In this document: piece by piece, positions 43,631 to 53,075 of the stretch
Layout of the letters: each line of letters begins with the position of its first letter
Numbering within the stretch: the stretch's first letter is position 1
Assembly (NCBI GenBank): GCA_964503085.1
Contig: CAZCYQ010000011.1
Location: 1-64,000, forward strand
DNA from: Bin80 sp964503085
Lineage (GTDB): Bacteria > Bacteroidota > Rhodothermia > Rhodothermales > Bin80
DNA: 64,000 nucleotides
Direction of reading: 5' to 3'
Notes under the pieces: model-generated
Databases searched by the model: none
Told to the model about the DNA's origin: nothing
The model's input: only the letters and a program-made list of their open reading frames with translations
Program-made: the position numbers and the translations under genes

Positions 43631-45612
43631 GTGCTACTGACCAGTTTTCGAACGACGAACACCGCGAACTTCTCCGTGCGCTTCTTCTACCTCGTGTTAT
43701 CGAGGAACATATGCTCCGGCTCATCCGCCACAACCGGATATCAAAATGGTTCAGCGGCTATGGGCAGGAAGCGATCGCGGTAGGTTGCACCTGGGCACTC
43801 CGGCACAGCGATGTAATTCTCCCATTGCACAGAAATTTGGGCGTATGGACTACACGGGAAGTGCCACTCAAACCCCTGTTCTGTCAGTTAATGGGGCGGA
43901 AGGGAGGTTACACCATGGGACGGGACAGGACCTTTCATTTTGGTCTGCCCGAAAAGCGTATCGTGGGGATGATCTCCCACCTAGGCGCTATGCTGCCGGT
44001 GGCCTGTGGTATAGCACAGGCGGCCCAGCTCAAAAACAGCGGAAATCTCGCGGCGGTCTTTTGCGGAGACGGGGCCACGAGGGAGGGGGATTTTCATGAG
44101 GCCTGCAGTCTGGCAGGGGTCTGGAAGCTGCCGGTGTTGTTCATCGTTGAGAATAATGGTTATGGTCTTTCCACACCGACCGATGAAGCACTGCCCATCA
44201 CCAACCTGGCAGACGCAGCCTCGGGATACGGATTCCCGGGGGAATTCGTTGATGGTAACAATGTGCTCAGTGTGGTAGCAGCCGTGCGTGCCGCCGCTGA
44301 GCGTGCACGCGCAGGAAGAGGAGCCACGCTCCTGGAGATGAAGACCTTTCGGCGCCGAGGCCACGAGGAAGCGTCTGGAACAAAGTATGTCCCGCAGGCG
44401 CTCATGGAGGCATGGGCACAAAAGGATCCCGTAGATCAGTATATCCAACTGCTGACCGAAGCGAAGATCGTTTCCTCGAAAGAGGTAGAAGATATGCGGG
44501 AGGAAATATCGGGGATCGTCAGCGCCGCATCTGAATACGCGCTGGCGCAGCCCCTTGTGGAGAGCACCACTGCACGGGAAAAAGCTGCTGTCTTCGTGCC
44601 CAACAACGCGCCGCTGCGATCATCTCGCGGCACCCAGCCCGAAATACGGTTCGTTGATGCGATTCGCGAAGCGATGTTGCAGGCCATGGAACAGGACGAC
44701 CACGTTCTGTTAATGGGACAGGATATTGCCGAGTACGGTGGAGTCTTCAAGACCTCGGCAGGTCTGCTGGAGAAGTTTGGCCGAGAACGTGTACGGAACA
44801 CGCCCATCATAGAAAGTGGAGTATTGGGAGCAGCCCTGGGATTGGCTCTGGAGGGTTTTCGGCCAATCATCGAAATGCAATACGCCGATTTTATTGCTTG
44901 TGGCTTCAATCAGATTGTGAACAACCTGGCAACAACCACTTACCGGTGGAATGCACCGGTTAATGTGACTATACGGGCGCCATTCGGAGGGCATATCGGA
45001 GCCGGACCATTCCATTCCCAGTGCAAGGAAGCCTGGTTCTGTCATGTTCCGGGATTGAAAGTTGTTGTTCCGGCAACACCAAAAGATGCAAAAGGGCTAC
45101 TCCTTGCCTCAATAGCCGATCCGAACCCAGTCCTGTATTTTGAGCACAAACGTCTCTATCGCAGCACGCGCGGACCTGTACCAAACGATATTTTTGATGT
45201 CCCATTGGGCAGCGCGGTCTGCGCGCATCCAGGGGAAGATGTGACGATTGTTACCTATGGTCTTTGTGTTCAATGGGCGCTAGAAGAAGCCCAGTCACGA
45301 AAGGAGCAGGCCGGTGCCAGCGTTGAGGTCATTGACCTGCGAACGCTCGTGCCATGGGACAAGGATCTGGTTTTGGACTCCCTGAAAAAAACCGGCCGGC
45401 TATTAGTACTGCACGAAGCTACCATGACCGGTGGATTCGGGGCTGAAATTACTGCAAGGATCGTGGAAGAAGGGTTTGAGTACCTGGATGCCCCCCCAGT
45501 GCGTGTGGCCAGTCTGGATACTCCAGTGCCCTTTTCGCTCAATCTGGAAACCGAGATATTTTCTGCCCGCGCGCGCCTCAAGGAAGCACTTGACGATCTG
45601 CTTAGGTATTAG
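43627..45612 (+). CDS. 2-oxoacid dehydrogenase E1, alpha and beta subunits fused
   Basis: 661 residues. The alpha part (~1-320) has the thiamine-diphosphate motif GDGATREGDFHEACSLAG and NNGYGLSTP; the beta part (~335-661) has QDIAEYGGVFKTSAGLLEKF, TPIIESGVLGAALGLALEG and PVPFSLNLE. This is the branched-chain 2-oxoacid/acetoin-type E1 with both subunits in one chain, making acyl-CoA from 2-oxoacids with separate E2 and E3. The start is TTG at 43627 (overlapping the previous TGA); the first in-frame ATG (residue 29) would cut conserved LLPRVIEEHMLRL residues. Confidence 0.9.
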   Translation: MSATDQFSNDEHRELLRALLLPRVIEEHMLRLIRHNRISKWFSGYGQEAIAVGCTWALRHSDVILPLHRNLGVWTTREVPLKPLFCQLMGRKGGYTMGRDRTFHFGLPEKRIVGMISHLGAMLPVACGIAQAAQLKNSGNLAAVFCGDGATREGDFHEACSLAGVWKLPVLFIVENNGYGLSTPTDEALPITNLADAASGYGFPGEFVDGNNVLSVVAAVRAAAERARAGRGATLLEMKTFRRRGHEEASGTKYVPQALMEAWAQKDPVDQYIQLLTEAKIVSSKEVEDMREEISGIVSAASEYALAQPLVESTTAREKAAVFVPNNAPLRSSRGTQPEIRFVDAIREAMLQAMEQDDHVLLMGQDIAEYGGVFKTSAGLLEKFGRERVRNTPIIESGVLGAALGLALEGFRPIIEMQYADFIACGFNQIVNNLATTTYRWNAPVNVTIRAPFGGHIGAGPFHSQCKEAWFCHVPGLKVVVPATPKDAKGLLLASIADPNPVLYFEHKRLYRSTRGPVPNDIFDVPLGSAVCAHPGEDVTIVTYGLCVQWALEEAQSRKEQAGASVEVIDLRTLVPWDKDLVLDSLKKTGRLLVLHEATMTGGFGAEITARIVEEGFEYLDAPPVRVASLDTPVPFSLNLETEIFSARARLKEALDDLLRY

Positions 45613-45728
45613 CTTTGCTCATCCGGGCAGCGACTTGCGTACCTCCCTGTTTTCGGAGGAGTATGTCGGCATTTTCTGAAACTACCAGTATAATCGGGGG
45701 TAACTGGTTGGATTCAGCCTGCACAACA

Positions 45729-46190
45729 ATGTTAGAACTTGGAGATCAGGCACCAGATTTTGTAGGCCCGTTAGGGGATGGCGGTCAGCTTCGTCTCAGC
45801 GATTTTTTCGGCCGCAAGATCGCCCTGTATTTCTATCCTATGAACGATACGCCCGGGTGTGTGCTGGAGGCATGCAGTATTCGAGACACTTGGAATTCGC
45901 TAGAAGCGGCGGGCATTATTGTTATTGGAGTCTCTCCCAACAGCACAAAGTCTCATCAACGTTTTGCCGCAAGGTATAAACTGCCGTTCTTCCTGGTAGC
46001 AGACAAAGACAAGAAGGTCATTGATCTTTATGGTGTTTGGGGAAACAAGATGATGTTCGGTAAGAGCTTCCTGGGACTTAAGCGTACGACCTTCCTGATT
46101 GATGAATCCGGAAGAATTGTAAAGATTTTTAGGCGTCCGAAGAACATGGTTCACGGGAAGGAAATTCTGGATGCATTCGCGGAGTTGTGA
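45729..46190 (+). CDS. bcp: Thioredoxin-dependent peroxiredoxin (BCP/PrxQ type)
   Basis: About 153 residues from ATG 45729 (MLELGDQAPDF). MNDTPGCVLEACSIRD holds the peroxidatic Cys44 and resolving Cys49, five apart as in atypical 2-Cys PrxQ/BCP. It reduces H2O2 and organic hydroperoxides using thioredoxin. The open frame extends upstream to 45615 but without similarity. gatB begins 7 nt after its stop. Confidence 0.9.
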   Translation: MLELGDQAPDFVGPLGDGGQLRLSDFFGRKIALYFYPMNDTPGCVLEACSIRDTWNSLEAAGIIVIGVSPNSTKSHQRFAARYKLPFFLVADKDKKVIDLYGVWGNKMMFGKSFLGLKRTTFLIDESGRIVKIFRRPKNMVHGKEILDAFAEL

Positions 46191-46197
46191 TAGTCGT

Positions 46198-47682
46198 ATG
46201 GATGCAGTAACCACCGAAACCCTGTACGAGCCTGTGATCGGTCTGGAAGTCCACTGTCAGCTGCTGACAGAATCCAAGACGTTTAGCCCTGATTCTGCGG
46301 AATTCGGCGCTTCTCCCAACCAAAACGTGGACCCTGTCAGTTTAGGACTTCCCGGCACACTCCCGGTCTTGAATTCCAGGGTTGTAGAATTTGCGGTGCG
46401 ATTGGGTCTGGCAACAAACTGCCAGATCACCGAGCGCAGTATTCTGGCACGCAAGCACTATTTCTATCCCGATCTGCCCAAGGGATACCAGATATCTCAA
46501 TTTGAATCCCCCATTTGCTTAGCCGGGTATCTTGATATCGGGGCAGCGCGTCGAATCCGGATCACACGCATTCACATTGAGGAGGACGCAGGCAAATCGC
46601 TGCATGATCAGGATCCAACGAGTACACTTCTGGATTACAATCGTTGCGGCGTGCCGCTTCTGGAAATCGTTTCCGAGCCCGATATTCGCTCCGGGGCGGA
46701 GGCCAATCTTTACATGCAGAAGGTACGTCAACTGGTCCGCTACCTTAAGATTAGCGACGGTAATATGGAGGAGGGGTCTCTTCGCTGCGACGCAAATGTA
46801 TCCGTTCGGCCGGAAGGGACACTAGTGCTCGGTACGAAAACCGAGATCAAGAACATGAACTCGTTCCGTCATGTAGAGCGGGCGATTGATTACGAGGTTC
46901 GTCGACAAACTGCTTTATTGAAGCGCGGAATTCCTGTTACGCACGAAACCCGGCTCTGGGACGATGCATCCGGGGAAACACGCTCGATGCGCTCAAAAGA
47001 GGAGGCCCATGACTATCGTTATTTCCCGGACCCGGACTTGCCCCCTATTCTGGTTACTGAAGCCGCCAAAGCGGCCATCGTAGCCGGGATGCCAAGACTA
47101 CCCGCTGCTCGCCATCGCTACTACGTTCAAGCGTTCCAGTTACCCGAGTATGATGCAGGTGTTCTGACAGAAGAGCGACCGGTTGCCGACTACTTTGAAC
47201 AGGCGGTGGATGTGCTTACGTCTTCGGAGTCAAATGCATCCCCTCCGGTTCAGGCGAAGATGCTGTCGAACTTTGTCATGGGAGATGTACTGAGAACCTG
47301 TAAGGAGGACGGTATAGAGATAGCAAATTTTCCTATTCAGCCTCTTCGACTGGCACAGCTTGCGCATCTGCGCATAGAATCGACGGTCAGCTCAAGCGGT
47401 GCACAGCTCCTGTTTGAAGCGATGTTGTCTGATGATCGCGCACCATGGGTGATTGCCAAAGAGCGTAACTTGATACAGGTTTCTGATCGTGGTGCATTGG
47501 AGCCGATCGTGGATCGCGTATTGGATGAGCACCCGAAGCAGGTTAAAATGTACCTGGACGGCAAGCAGTCTATTGTCGGGTTTTTTATCGGGCAGGTCAT
47601 GCGCCGCTTCGACGGATCACCTGATCCCAGGCTTGTGCGTACCTTACTGATAGAAGGGCTAAACTCTCGAAATCATGAATGA
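46198..47682 (+). CDS. gatB: Aspartyl/glutamyl-tRNA amidotransferase subunit B
   Basis: About 494 residues. Start MDAVTTETLYEPVIGLEVHCQL, then the GatB kinase-like cradle (DLPKGYQISQFE, EEDAGKSLHD, GVPLLEIVSEPDI, DGNMEEGSLRCDANVSV) and C-terminal YqeY-like tail domain. GatB phosphorylates and amidates Glu or Asp on mischarged tRNA within GatCAB. gatA and gatC are not adjacent. The frame is open to 46171, but 46198 matches the family. The stop overlaps the next gene's earliest ATG. Confidence 0.96.
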   Translation: MDAVTTETLYEPVIGLEVHCQLLTESKTFSPDSAEFGASPNQNVDPVSLGLPGTLPVLNSRVVEFAVRLGLATNCQITERSILARKHYFYPDLPKGYQISQFESPICLAGYLDIGAARRIRITRIHIEEDAGKSLHDQDPTSTLLDYNRCGVPLLEIVSEPDIRSGAEANLYMQKVRQLVRYLKISDGNMEEGSLRCDANVSVRPEGTLVLGTKTEIKNMNSFRHVERAIDYEVRRQTALLKRGIPVTHETRLWDDASGETRSMRSKEEAHDYRYFPDPDLPPILVTEAAKAAIVAGMPRLPAARHRYYVQAFQLPEYDAGVLTEERPVADYFEQAVDVLTSSESNASPPVQAKMLSNFVMGDVLRTCKEDGIEIANFPIQPLRLAQLAHLRIESTVSSSGAQLLFEAMLSDDRAPWVIAKERNLIQVSDRGALEPIVDRVLDEHPKQVKMYLDGKQSIVGFFIGQVMRRFDGSPDPRLVRTLLIEGLNSRNHE

Positions 47683-47695
47683 GCCAGTCAGCAAC

Positions 47696-49036
47696 ATGAG
47701 ACAGGCTGTGCTGTATTGTATCATTATTGCGATTTCCGGGCTTTCGTGCGCACGAGCAGAGCAAAGCCCTCCGCGAGTTCGAAGTTCATTTGAAGGCACC
47801 ATTAGTATCCGCCCGGAAGTAGATCTCTCAAAAAATTACCGCGGGTTTGAAGTTCTTGTGGCACAGAGTAAGGACGGCGAACCAGATACACTGGGTTATG
47901 CGGTAACTGACAGCAGTGGCTATTTCTCCATGCAGGTGACTGCCCCTGCACGGGGGATGTACGGCTTGGTGATCAGCCGCGTTGGGCAGATTTTGGCGTC
48001 TGGCCGAATTATTATTGCGGATGGCGACTCAGCTTCGCTGGTTGCTGCCTTTCCTTTGAATGGCCGGACTATGCGCATCCGATCCCTGGAAAACTCGGCC
48101 TGGCAGGCGTATCAGAATACGCTTGCTCAACATGAGCGGGATCTGGTTGAATTAGTGCAGTCAGGAGCTTATGAAGAAGAGGCCGTAAACGCCCGTTATT
48201 CACAAACCACAGCGATTCTGTGGGAATTGCAGCAAACATTTCCAAACTCAATGGCAGGAGAGCTGGCTGCCGCAGAAGCTATCGTAATGGGGTCCGGCTG
48301 GAATGATTCCCTGGCGGTCGCCCGAATGCGCGAGCTTTCAGGCTCAAACGCACGGTTCACCGACGCGGCCCGATCAGCCAGGCATGCCCAAGCTCGCCTT
48401 GCCGGTCAATCTGCCGCATTAGCGCTGTTGGATGAGATGACGGAACGAACTGAATCTTCCGTTCAGAGAGCAGAAATTGCATCGGAGCGTGTGCTTGCCT
48501 ACATGGACAGTTCGCAGTTCGATACAGCACTTGCGGTTGCTCAGAGCATGCGGGAAGATTTTGTGGACACGCAGTGGGCCACTTGGGCCGAACGGGCCAC
48601 CTACGAAATCCAGAATCTCCTACCTGGAATGGAAGCCCCCAACTTCGCTGTCCGTGACGCAAGTGGAGACTCTCTGAGCCTGCAGGATTTGAGGGGTAAG
48701 CACGTGATCCTCGAGTTCTACCGGCCCGAAGACGACCTTTACCAGCGCGAACTGCCTGGTCGCAACAATATCTTTACCGTTCTCGGAGCCGATCAGGTGG
48801 AAATAGTATCAATCTCCATGCAGCCGGATACGCTGGTTAATGAAGGGTTTTTCGAGGAGCGGGTTGCACCGGGGCGTCATGTATATGGCGGCCTGGATGT
48901 TGCACAGCAGTATAACGTACATGTCCTTCCAACGCGCTACGTGATCGATCCTCAGGGCAATCTGGTGGACAAGTACATCGGAGGCACCATGGCAGCGCTT
49001 TACGAGTACATGGTGGGACTATCAGAGCAACAGTAA
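47696..49036 (+). CDS. TlpA-like thioredoxin-fold lipoprotein lacking CXXC
   Basis: About 446 residues from ATG 47696 (MRQAVLYCIIIAISGLSC, lipobox GLSC); an ATG at 47675 overlaps gatB. An N-terminal DUF4369-like beta domain (~30-130), a helical middle (~140-310), then an AhpC/TlpA-like domain: PGMEAPNFAVRDASGDSL, LQDLRGKHVILEFYRPEDDL, HVLPTRYVIDPQGNLVDKYI. Where TlpA proteins have WCxxC it has FYRPEDDLYQRELP, so it cannot do thiol-disulfide exchange by the usual chemistry. Role unknown, perhaps structural or chaperone-like. Confidence 0.8.
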   Translation: MRQAVLYCIIIAISGLSCARAEQSPPRVRSSFEGTISIRPEVDLSKNYRGFEVLVAQSKDGEPDTLGYAVTDSSGYFSMQVTAPARGMYGLVISRVGQILASGRIIIADGDSASLVAAFPLNGRTMRIRSLENSAWQAYQNTLAQHERDLVELVQSGAYEEEAVNARYSQTTAILWELQQTFPNSMAGELAAAEAIVMGSGWNDSLAVARMRELSGSNARFTDAARSARHAQARLAGQSAALALLDEMTERTESSVQRAEIASERVLAYMDSSQFDTALAVAQSMREDFVDTQWATWAERATYEIQNLLPGMEAPNFAVRDASGDSLSLQDLRGKHVILEFYRPEDDLYQRELPGRNNIFTVLGADQVEIVSISMQPDTLVNEGFFEERVAPGRHVYGGLDVAQQYNVHVLPTRYVIDPQGNLVDKYIGGTMAALYEYMVGLSEQQ

Positions 49037-49051
49037 TCATAGATATTGGAG

Positions 49052-49834
49052 ATGCTTATAGCAGGAAACTGGAAAATGAATACCGACGCGAGCTCTTGCG
49101 TAGAGCTCGCACGTGGCGTGGTTAGGGAGAGTGAAAACGCGGGAGTGGTAAGGGTAACCGTCTGTCCGCCGAATGTGTTTTTGAGCGATGTAGTCAAGGT
49201 ACTTGATGGCACGCGCGTAAGCTTGGGCGCGCAAAATATGCATGCACTTGGCAGTGGAGCGTACACCGGAGAGGTTTCCGGGGAGATGCTTCGTTCTTTG
49301 GGATGTCGCTACGTGATTCTTGGTCACTCGGAGCGACGACAGTACTTTGGGGAAACAGATGCCGAAGTCAGCCGGAAAGTCACGAAGGCAATCAAGTTGA
49401 AATTGGTGCCTATCGTCTGTGTCGGAGAGAATCTTGATCAACGCAGGGCTGGAAGGGAACGAGTGGTTGTTGCCGCTCAGGTGAAATATGCACTTGAAGG
49501 TTTGACTTTGTCATCCTCAAATGCATTGGTTATCGCGTATGAACCGGTGTGGGCAATAGGTACAGGAGAAACTGCCTCTCCTGCTCAGGCACAGGATATG
49601 CATGCACTAATACGTACTCTGGTGCGCCAGCAGTTTGGCGAAAAGATCGCAAGTGGTCTGCACATTCTCTATGGAGGAAGCATGAAACCGGCAAATGCAA
49701 AGGACCTCCTGAGCGAGAAAGATGTAGATGGGGGTTTGATTGGAGGTGCAAGCCTCCAAGCGAATGTTTTCGGCCAGATTATTCAGGCTGCGCAGGAAGT
49801 TGAACAAGATAGTCGGACATCAAGCACCGTCTGA
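49052..49834 (+). CDS. tpiA: Triosephosphate isomerase
   Basis: 260 residues from ATG 49052 (MLIAGNWKMN). Catalytic Lys8, His92 (VILGHSERRQYFGE) and Glu164 (VIAYEPVWAIGTG) are all present, with phosphate-loop GGSMKPAN. Interconverts dihydroxyacetone phosphate and glyceraldehyde-3-phosphate. A TTG two codons earlier is less likely. Confidence 0.97.
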   Translation: MLIAGNWKMNTDASSCVELARGVVRESENAGVVRVTVCPPNVFLSDVVKVLDGTRVSLGAQNMHALGSGAYTGEVSGEMLRSLGCRYVILGHSERRQYFGETDAEVSRKVTKAIKLKLVPIVCVGENLDQRRAGRERVVVAAQVKYALEGLTLSSSNALVIAYEPVWAIGTGETASPAQAQDMHALIRTLVRQQFGEKIASGLHILYGGSMKPANAKDLLSEKDVDGGLIGGASLQANVFGQIIQAAQEVEQDSRTSSTV

Positions 49835-50150
49835 CTGTTCTGGACAGGGCTTCGTCCTCCAACGTTGCCCGTTTAGTGTTTGCAGTGCGCTTTTGGCGAA
49901 ATACACAGGCCGTCGGGTTGTGCGTGAAGGGATAACCCCATACTACTTTGAACCCTCAATCTGCTCTGCTGTGATTTTCATGTTTGACCTGGGTAAAATT
50001 AATTTTTTTTCAGACCTTCTGAACGCTACACCGTCATGCTCGACTTGCACTGGCTGAATCACAAGAATTAAATGGCTGTCCTTTTTACATCCGTTACGCG
50101 GAGGAAAAGTATTCTGGATTTGCGTAAAAGCGGTTTTTGACCCGATCCAG
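49835..50150. other. Intergenic region upstream of uvrA
   Basis: About 315 nt with no gene supported; short frames lack protein character. A LexA-type or other SOS box was looked for but none could be named. Confidence 0.3.
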
Positions 50151-52994
50151 ATGTCTCATCCAAGCCCTCGCGACTACATCAGTATTCGGGGAGCCCGCCA
50201 ACACAATTTGAAGAACATTGATCTGACGCTGCCCAAGCGGCGCATTGTCGTTGTAACGGGACCATCCGGTTCGGGCAAGTCTAGCCTGGCTTTCGACACC
50301 ATTTTTGCAGAAGGTCAGCGACGCTATATGGAGAGCTTAAGTTCCTATGCGCGCCAGTTTCTAGAGCGCATGGACAAACCAGATGTTGACCTGATCGCAG
50401 GCCTCGCACCTGCCATTGCTATTGAACAGCAGTCGCTGTCCAAAAACCCTCGGTCCACAGTTGCCACACAAACTGAACTATATGACCACCTGCGTATGCT
50501 CTACGCTCAGATCGGAAAAACCATATCCCCGATCAGTGGTCGCGTTGTTTCGCGGGACTCTCCCCGCTCGGTAGCAAACACGTTGCAATCCACACTACCG
50601 GACGGCACACGATTTCTTCTGACCTTTCCAATCCCAGAATATCATCGTAGCTGGCTGGGGGTTGATGTCTTGTTTGAGAGGGGATTTCACCGGCTACTAC
50701 TGGTCCACGATGAGCACTTGCAGTTCGTGGATCCTGAGAAGTTAAGAACACTTGCTGACGAGGAGCAAATTGATCTTGATTCCGCCTTGTTCCTGCTTGA
50801 TCGACTTGTTGTTCGGCAAGGTGATGAGCAAACTACGAGCCGTATGGCAGACTCGGTGGAAGCAGCTTTCCAGGAGGGCGATGGTTACTGCTCCGTCATT
50901 GTTCCTTCGCCTGCCTCCAAAGACTCTGTGGAATCTCGTCTGGATTTCAGTGCATGGCTGGAATGCGACGGCATGTACTTTCCAAGTCTGGCACCCAACC
51001 TGTTTTCATTCAACAGCCCTCTGGGTGCGTGTCCTAGTTGTAACGGCCACGGACGTACCAAAGGCGCGGTTCGGGATCTGGTGATTCCCGATCAAGATCT
51101 GACGCTTGGAGAAGGAGCCGTGGCTCCGTTTGAGGGGGAACCGACCTGGCATGAGTTCAAGAAACGCATGATTTCCTTTGCCAAGAATCGTGGAATTGAC
51201 ACCAATATACCGTACTGCGACCTGTCGAAGGTAGATAAACACCTTCTTTGGCATGGCGATGACTCCTACAAAGGTATTTTTGGTTTCTTCGACTACCTGA
51301 AAGAAAACCTTCGACGCAAAGCGTTCAGGCTCCATTTTAATAGATTTGTTGCTTTTGGAGTCTGTGCCAGATGCGAAGGCACCCGCCTCCGGCAGGAAGC
51401 ACTCTACGTGCAAATAGGTGGCAAGAATATCGGCGAGATCATAAAAATGACCATCCGCGAGGCCAGGGGATTTTTCGACGACCTTGCACTCACACAACAC
51501 GAACAGGATGTTGGAGGCATTCTGCTTGAAGAAATCCGTAAACGCTTACGCTTTTTAGTTGATGTAGGACTTGATTACGTAACACTCGGAAGGCCATCCA
51601 TGTCTCTCAGTGGAGGCGAGAGTCAGCGCATCCGCCTTGCCACAGCTTTGGGGAGTGCTCTGGTCGGCGCACTCTACGTCCTTGATGAACCCACGATTGG
51701 TTTACATCCCCGTGATACTTTGCGTCTCATCCGGATCCTTGAGCGAATGCGAGATCTGGGTAATACCGTCATTGTCGTAGAACATGATGCAGACGTAATC
51801 CGCAGCGCAAACTACATCGTAGACCTCGGACCTGAATCAGGAACGCGGGGCGGTAAGGTAATCTTCGATGGATCGTTGGATGAGATGCTTAGGGACAACA
51901 AATCTGCGACCGGAACCTACCTGAGCGGGCAGAAACAGATCCCCGTGCCACGCGAACGCCGCAAGCCCAACTGGACAAGCAAGGTTGAAATCAAAGGTGC
52001 ATACGTAAACAATCTAAAGCAGCTGGATGTCGCGTTCCCCACAGGATTAATTACCTGCGTTTCCGGCGTCAGCGGTTCGGGAAAGTCCTCGCTGGTCCAG
52101 GAAACACTTTACAAAGGACTGGAACACTGTCTGGGAGAGTACCATGTGGATCCAGACCCTACACTTTACAAATCCATTAGCGTACCTTCAAATCTGTGGC
52201 ATGTACGGATGGTTGACCAGTCACCGATCGGCCGTTCCTCCCGCTCAAATCTGGTTACCTATGTTAAAGCTTTTGAAATCATCCGGCATATTTTTGCAAA
52301 AACCGATCAGGCACAAATTCACAGATACACACCGGGACATTTTTCATTCAACGTTCCCGGTGGTCGGTGTGAGGAATGCAAAGGGGAAGGTACAATCAGA
52401 GTACAGATGCAGTTCCTCGCCGACCTCTACTTACCCTGCGAAGAATGCAATGGTAAACGGTACAAAGAGTCTACCTTGGATGTGCTTTACAAGGGAAAAA
52501 ACGTGCATGATGTGCTCAATATGTCAGTCGATGAGGCGCTGGAATTCTTTGATGACTCCCCTCGCCTGCGCCAACTGCTCATACCCTTCCAGACCATCGG
52601 GCTGGGCTATGTAACCCTGGGGCAACCATCCCCGACGCTCTCCGGCGGCGAGGCGCAGCGAATCAAACTGGCCAGTTGCATCGCGCACCGAGTAGATCAA
52701 CGTACACTGTATGTATTTGATGAACCCACGACGGGGCTACATTTTGTGGATATCCAGAAGCTTGTTATCGCATTTCAGCAACTCACTAAAGCCGGACACA
52801 CTGTCGTGGTCGTCGAGCATAATCTGGACATGCTCAAATGTGCTGACTACATCATTGACTTGGGGCCTGAGGGCGGGGCTGATGGTGGATACATTGTGGC
52901 GGCGGGAACTCCTGAGGAGGTTGCCCAAGTCCCGGAAAGCCATACCGGACGATTCCTGAGGCCGCTTCTTGCATCCAAAAAAGTAGTCGCCTGA
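50151..52994 (+). CDS. uvrA: Excinuclease ABC subunit A
   Basis: 947 residues, typical UvrA length. Two ABC cassettes: Walker A GPSGSGKSSLAFDT (from residue 37) and GVSGSGKSSLVQET; signatures LSGGESQRIRLA and LSGGEAQRIKLA; zinc-binding pairs CPSC...C and CEECKGEG...CEEC. UvrA recognises DNA damage with UvrB in nucleotide-excision repair. Confidence 0.98.
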   Translation: MSHPSPRDYISIRGARQHNLKNIDLTLPKRRIVVVTGPSGSGKSSLAFDTIFAEGQRRYMESLSSYARQFLERMDKPDVDLIAGLAPAIAIEQQSLSKNPRSTVATQTELYDHLRMLYAQIGKTISPISGRVVSRDSPRSVANTLQSTLPDGTRFLLTFPIPEYHRSWLGVDVLFERGFHRLLLVHDEHLQFVDPEKLRTLADEEQIDLDSALFLLDRLVVRQGDEQTTSRMADSVEAAFQEGDGYCSVIVPSPASKDSVESRLDFSAWLECDGMYFPSLAPNLFSFNSPLGACPSCNGHGRTKGAVRDLVIPDQDLTLGEGAVAPFEGEPTWHEFKKRMISFAKNRGIDTNIPYCDLSKVDKHLLWHGDDSYKGIFGFFDYLKENLRRKAFRLHFNRFVAFGVCARCEGTRLRQEALYVQIGGKNIGEIIKMTIREARGFFDDLALTQHEQDVGGILLEEIRKRLRFLVDVGLDYVTLGRPSMSLSGGESQRIRLATALGSALVGALYVLDEPTIGLHPRDTLRLIRILERMRDLGNTVIVVEHDADVIRSANYIVDLGPESGTRGGKVIFDGSLDEMLRDNKSATGTYLSGQKQIPVPRERRKPNWTSKVEIKGAYVNNLKQLDVAFPTGLITCVSGVSGSGKSSLVQETLYKGLEHCLGEYHVDPDPTLYKSISVPSNLWHVRMVDQSPIGRSSRSNLVTYVKAFEIIRHIFAKTDQAQIHRYTPGHFSFNVPGGRCEECKGEGTIRVQMQFLADLYLPCEECNGKRYKESTLDVLYKGKNVHDVLNMSVDEALEFFDDSPRLRQLLIPFQTIGLGYVTLGQPSPTLSGGEAQRIKLASCIAHRVDQRTLYVFDEPTTGLHFVDIQKLVIAFQQLTKAGHTVVVVEHNLDMLKCADYIIDLGPEGGADGGYIVAAGTPEEVAQVPESHTGRFLRPLLASKKVVA

Positions 52995-53075
52995 GTGCAT
53001 CTGTTACTTTTTCTCATTTCACGGCGACTGCCCTTGGAGTGTTTCTGTTAAAATTGTACCCTGTGGAACACCACC

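Noticed and set aside
52985..53027. AGTCGCC/GGCGACT inverted repeat after uvrA
   Set aside because: 7-bp arms with a ~29-nt loop and no U-run; not convincing as a terminator.
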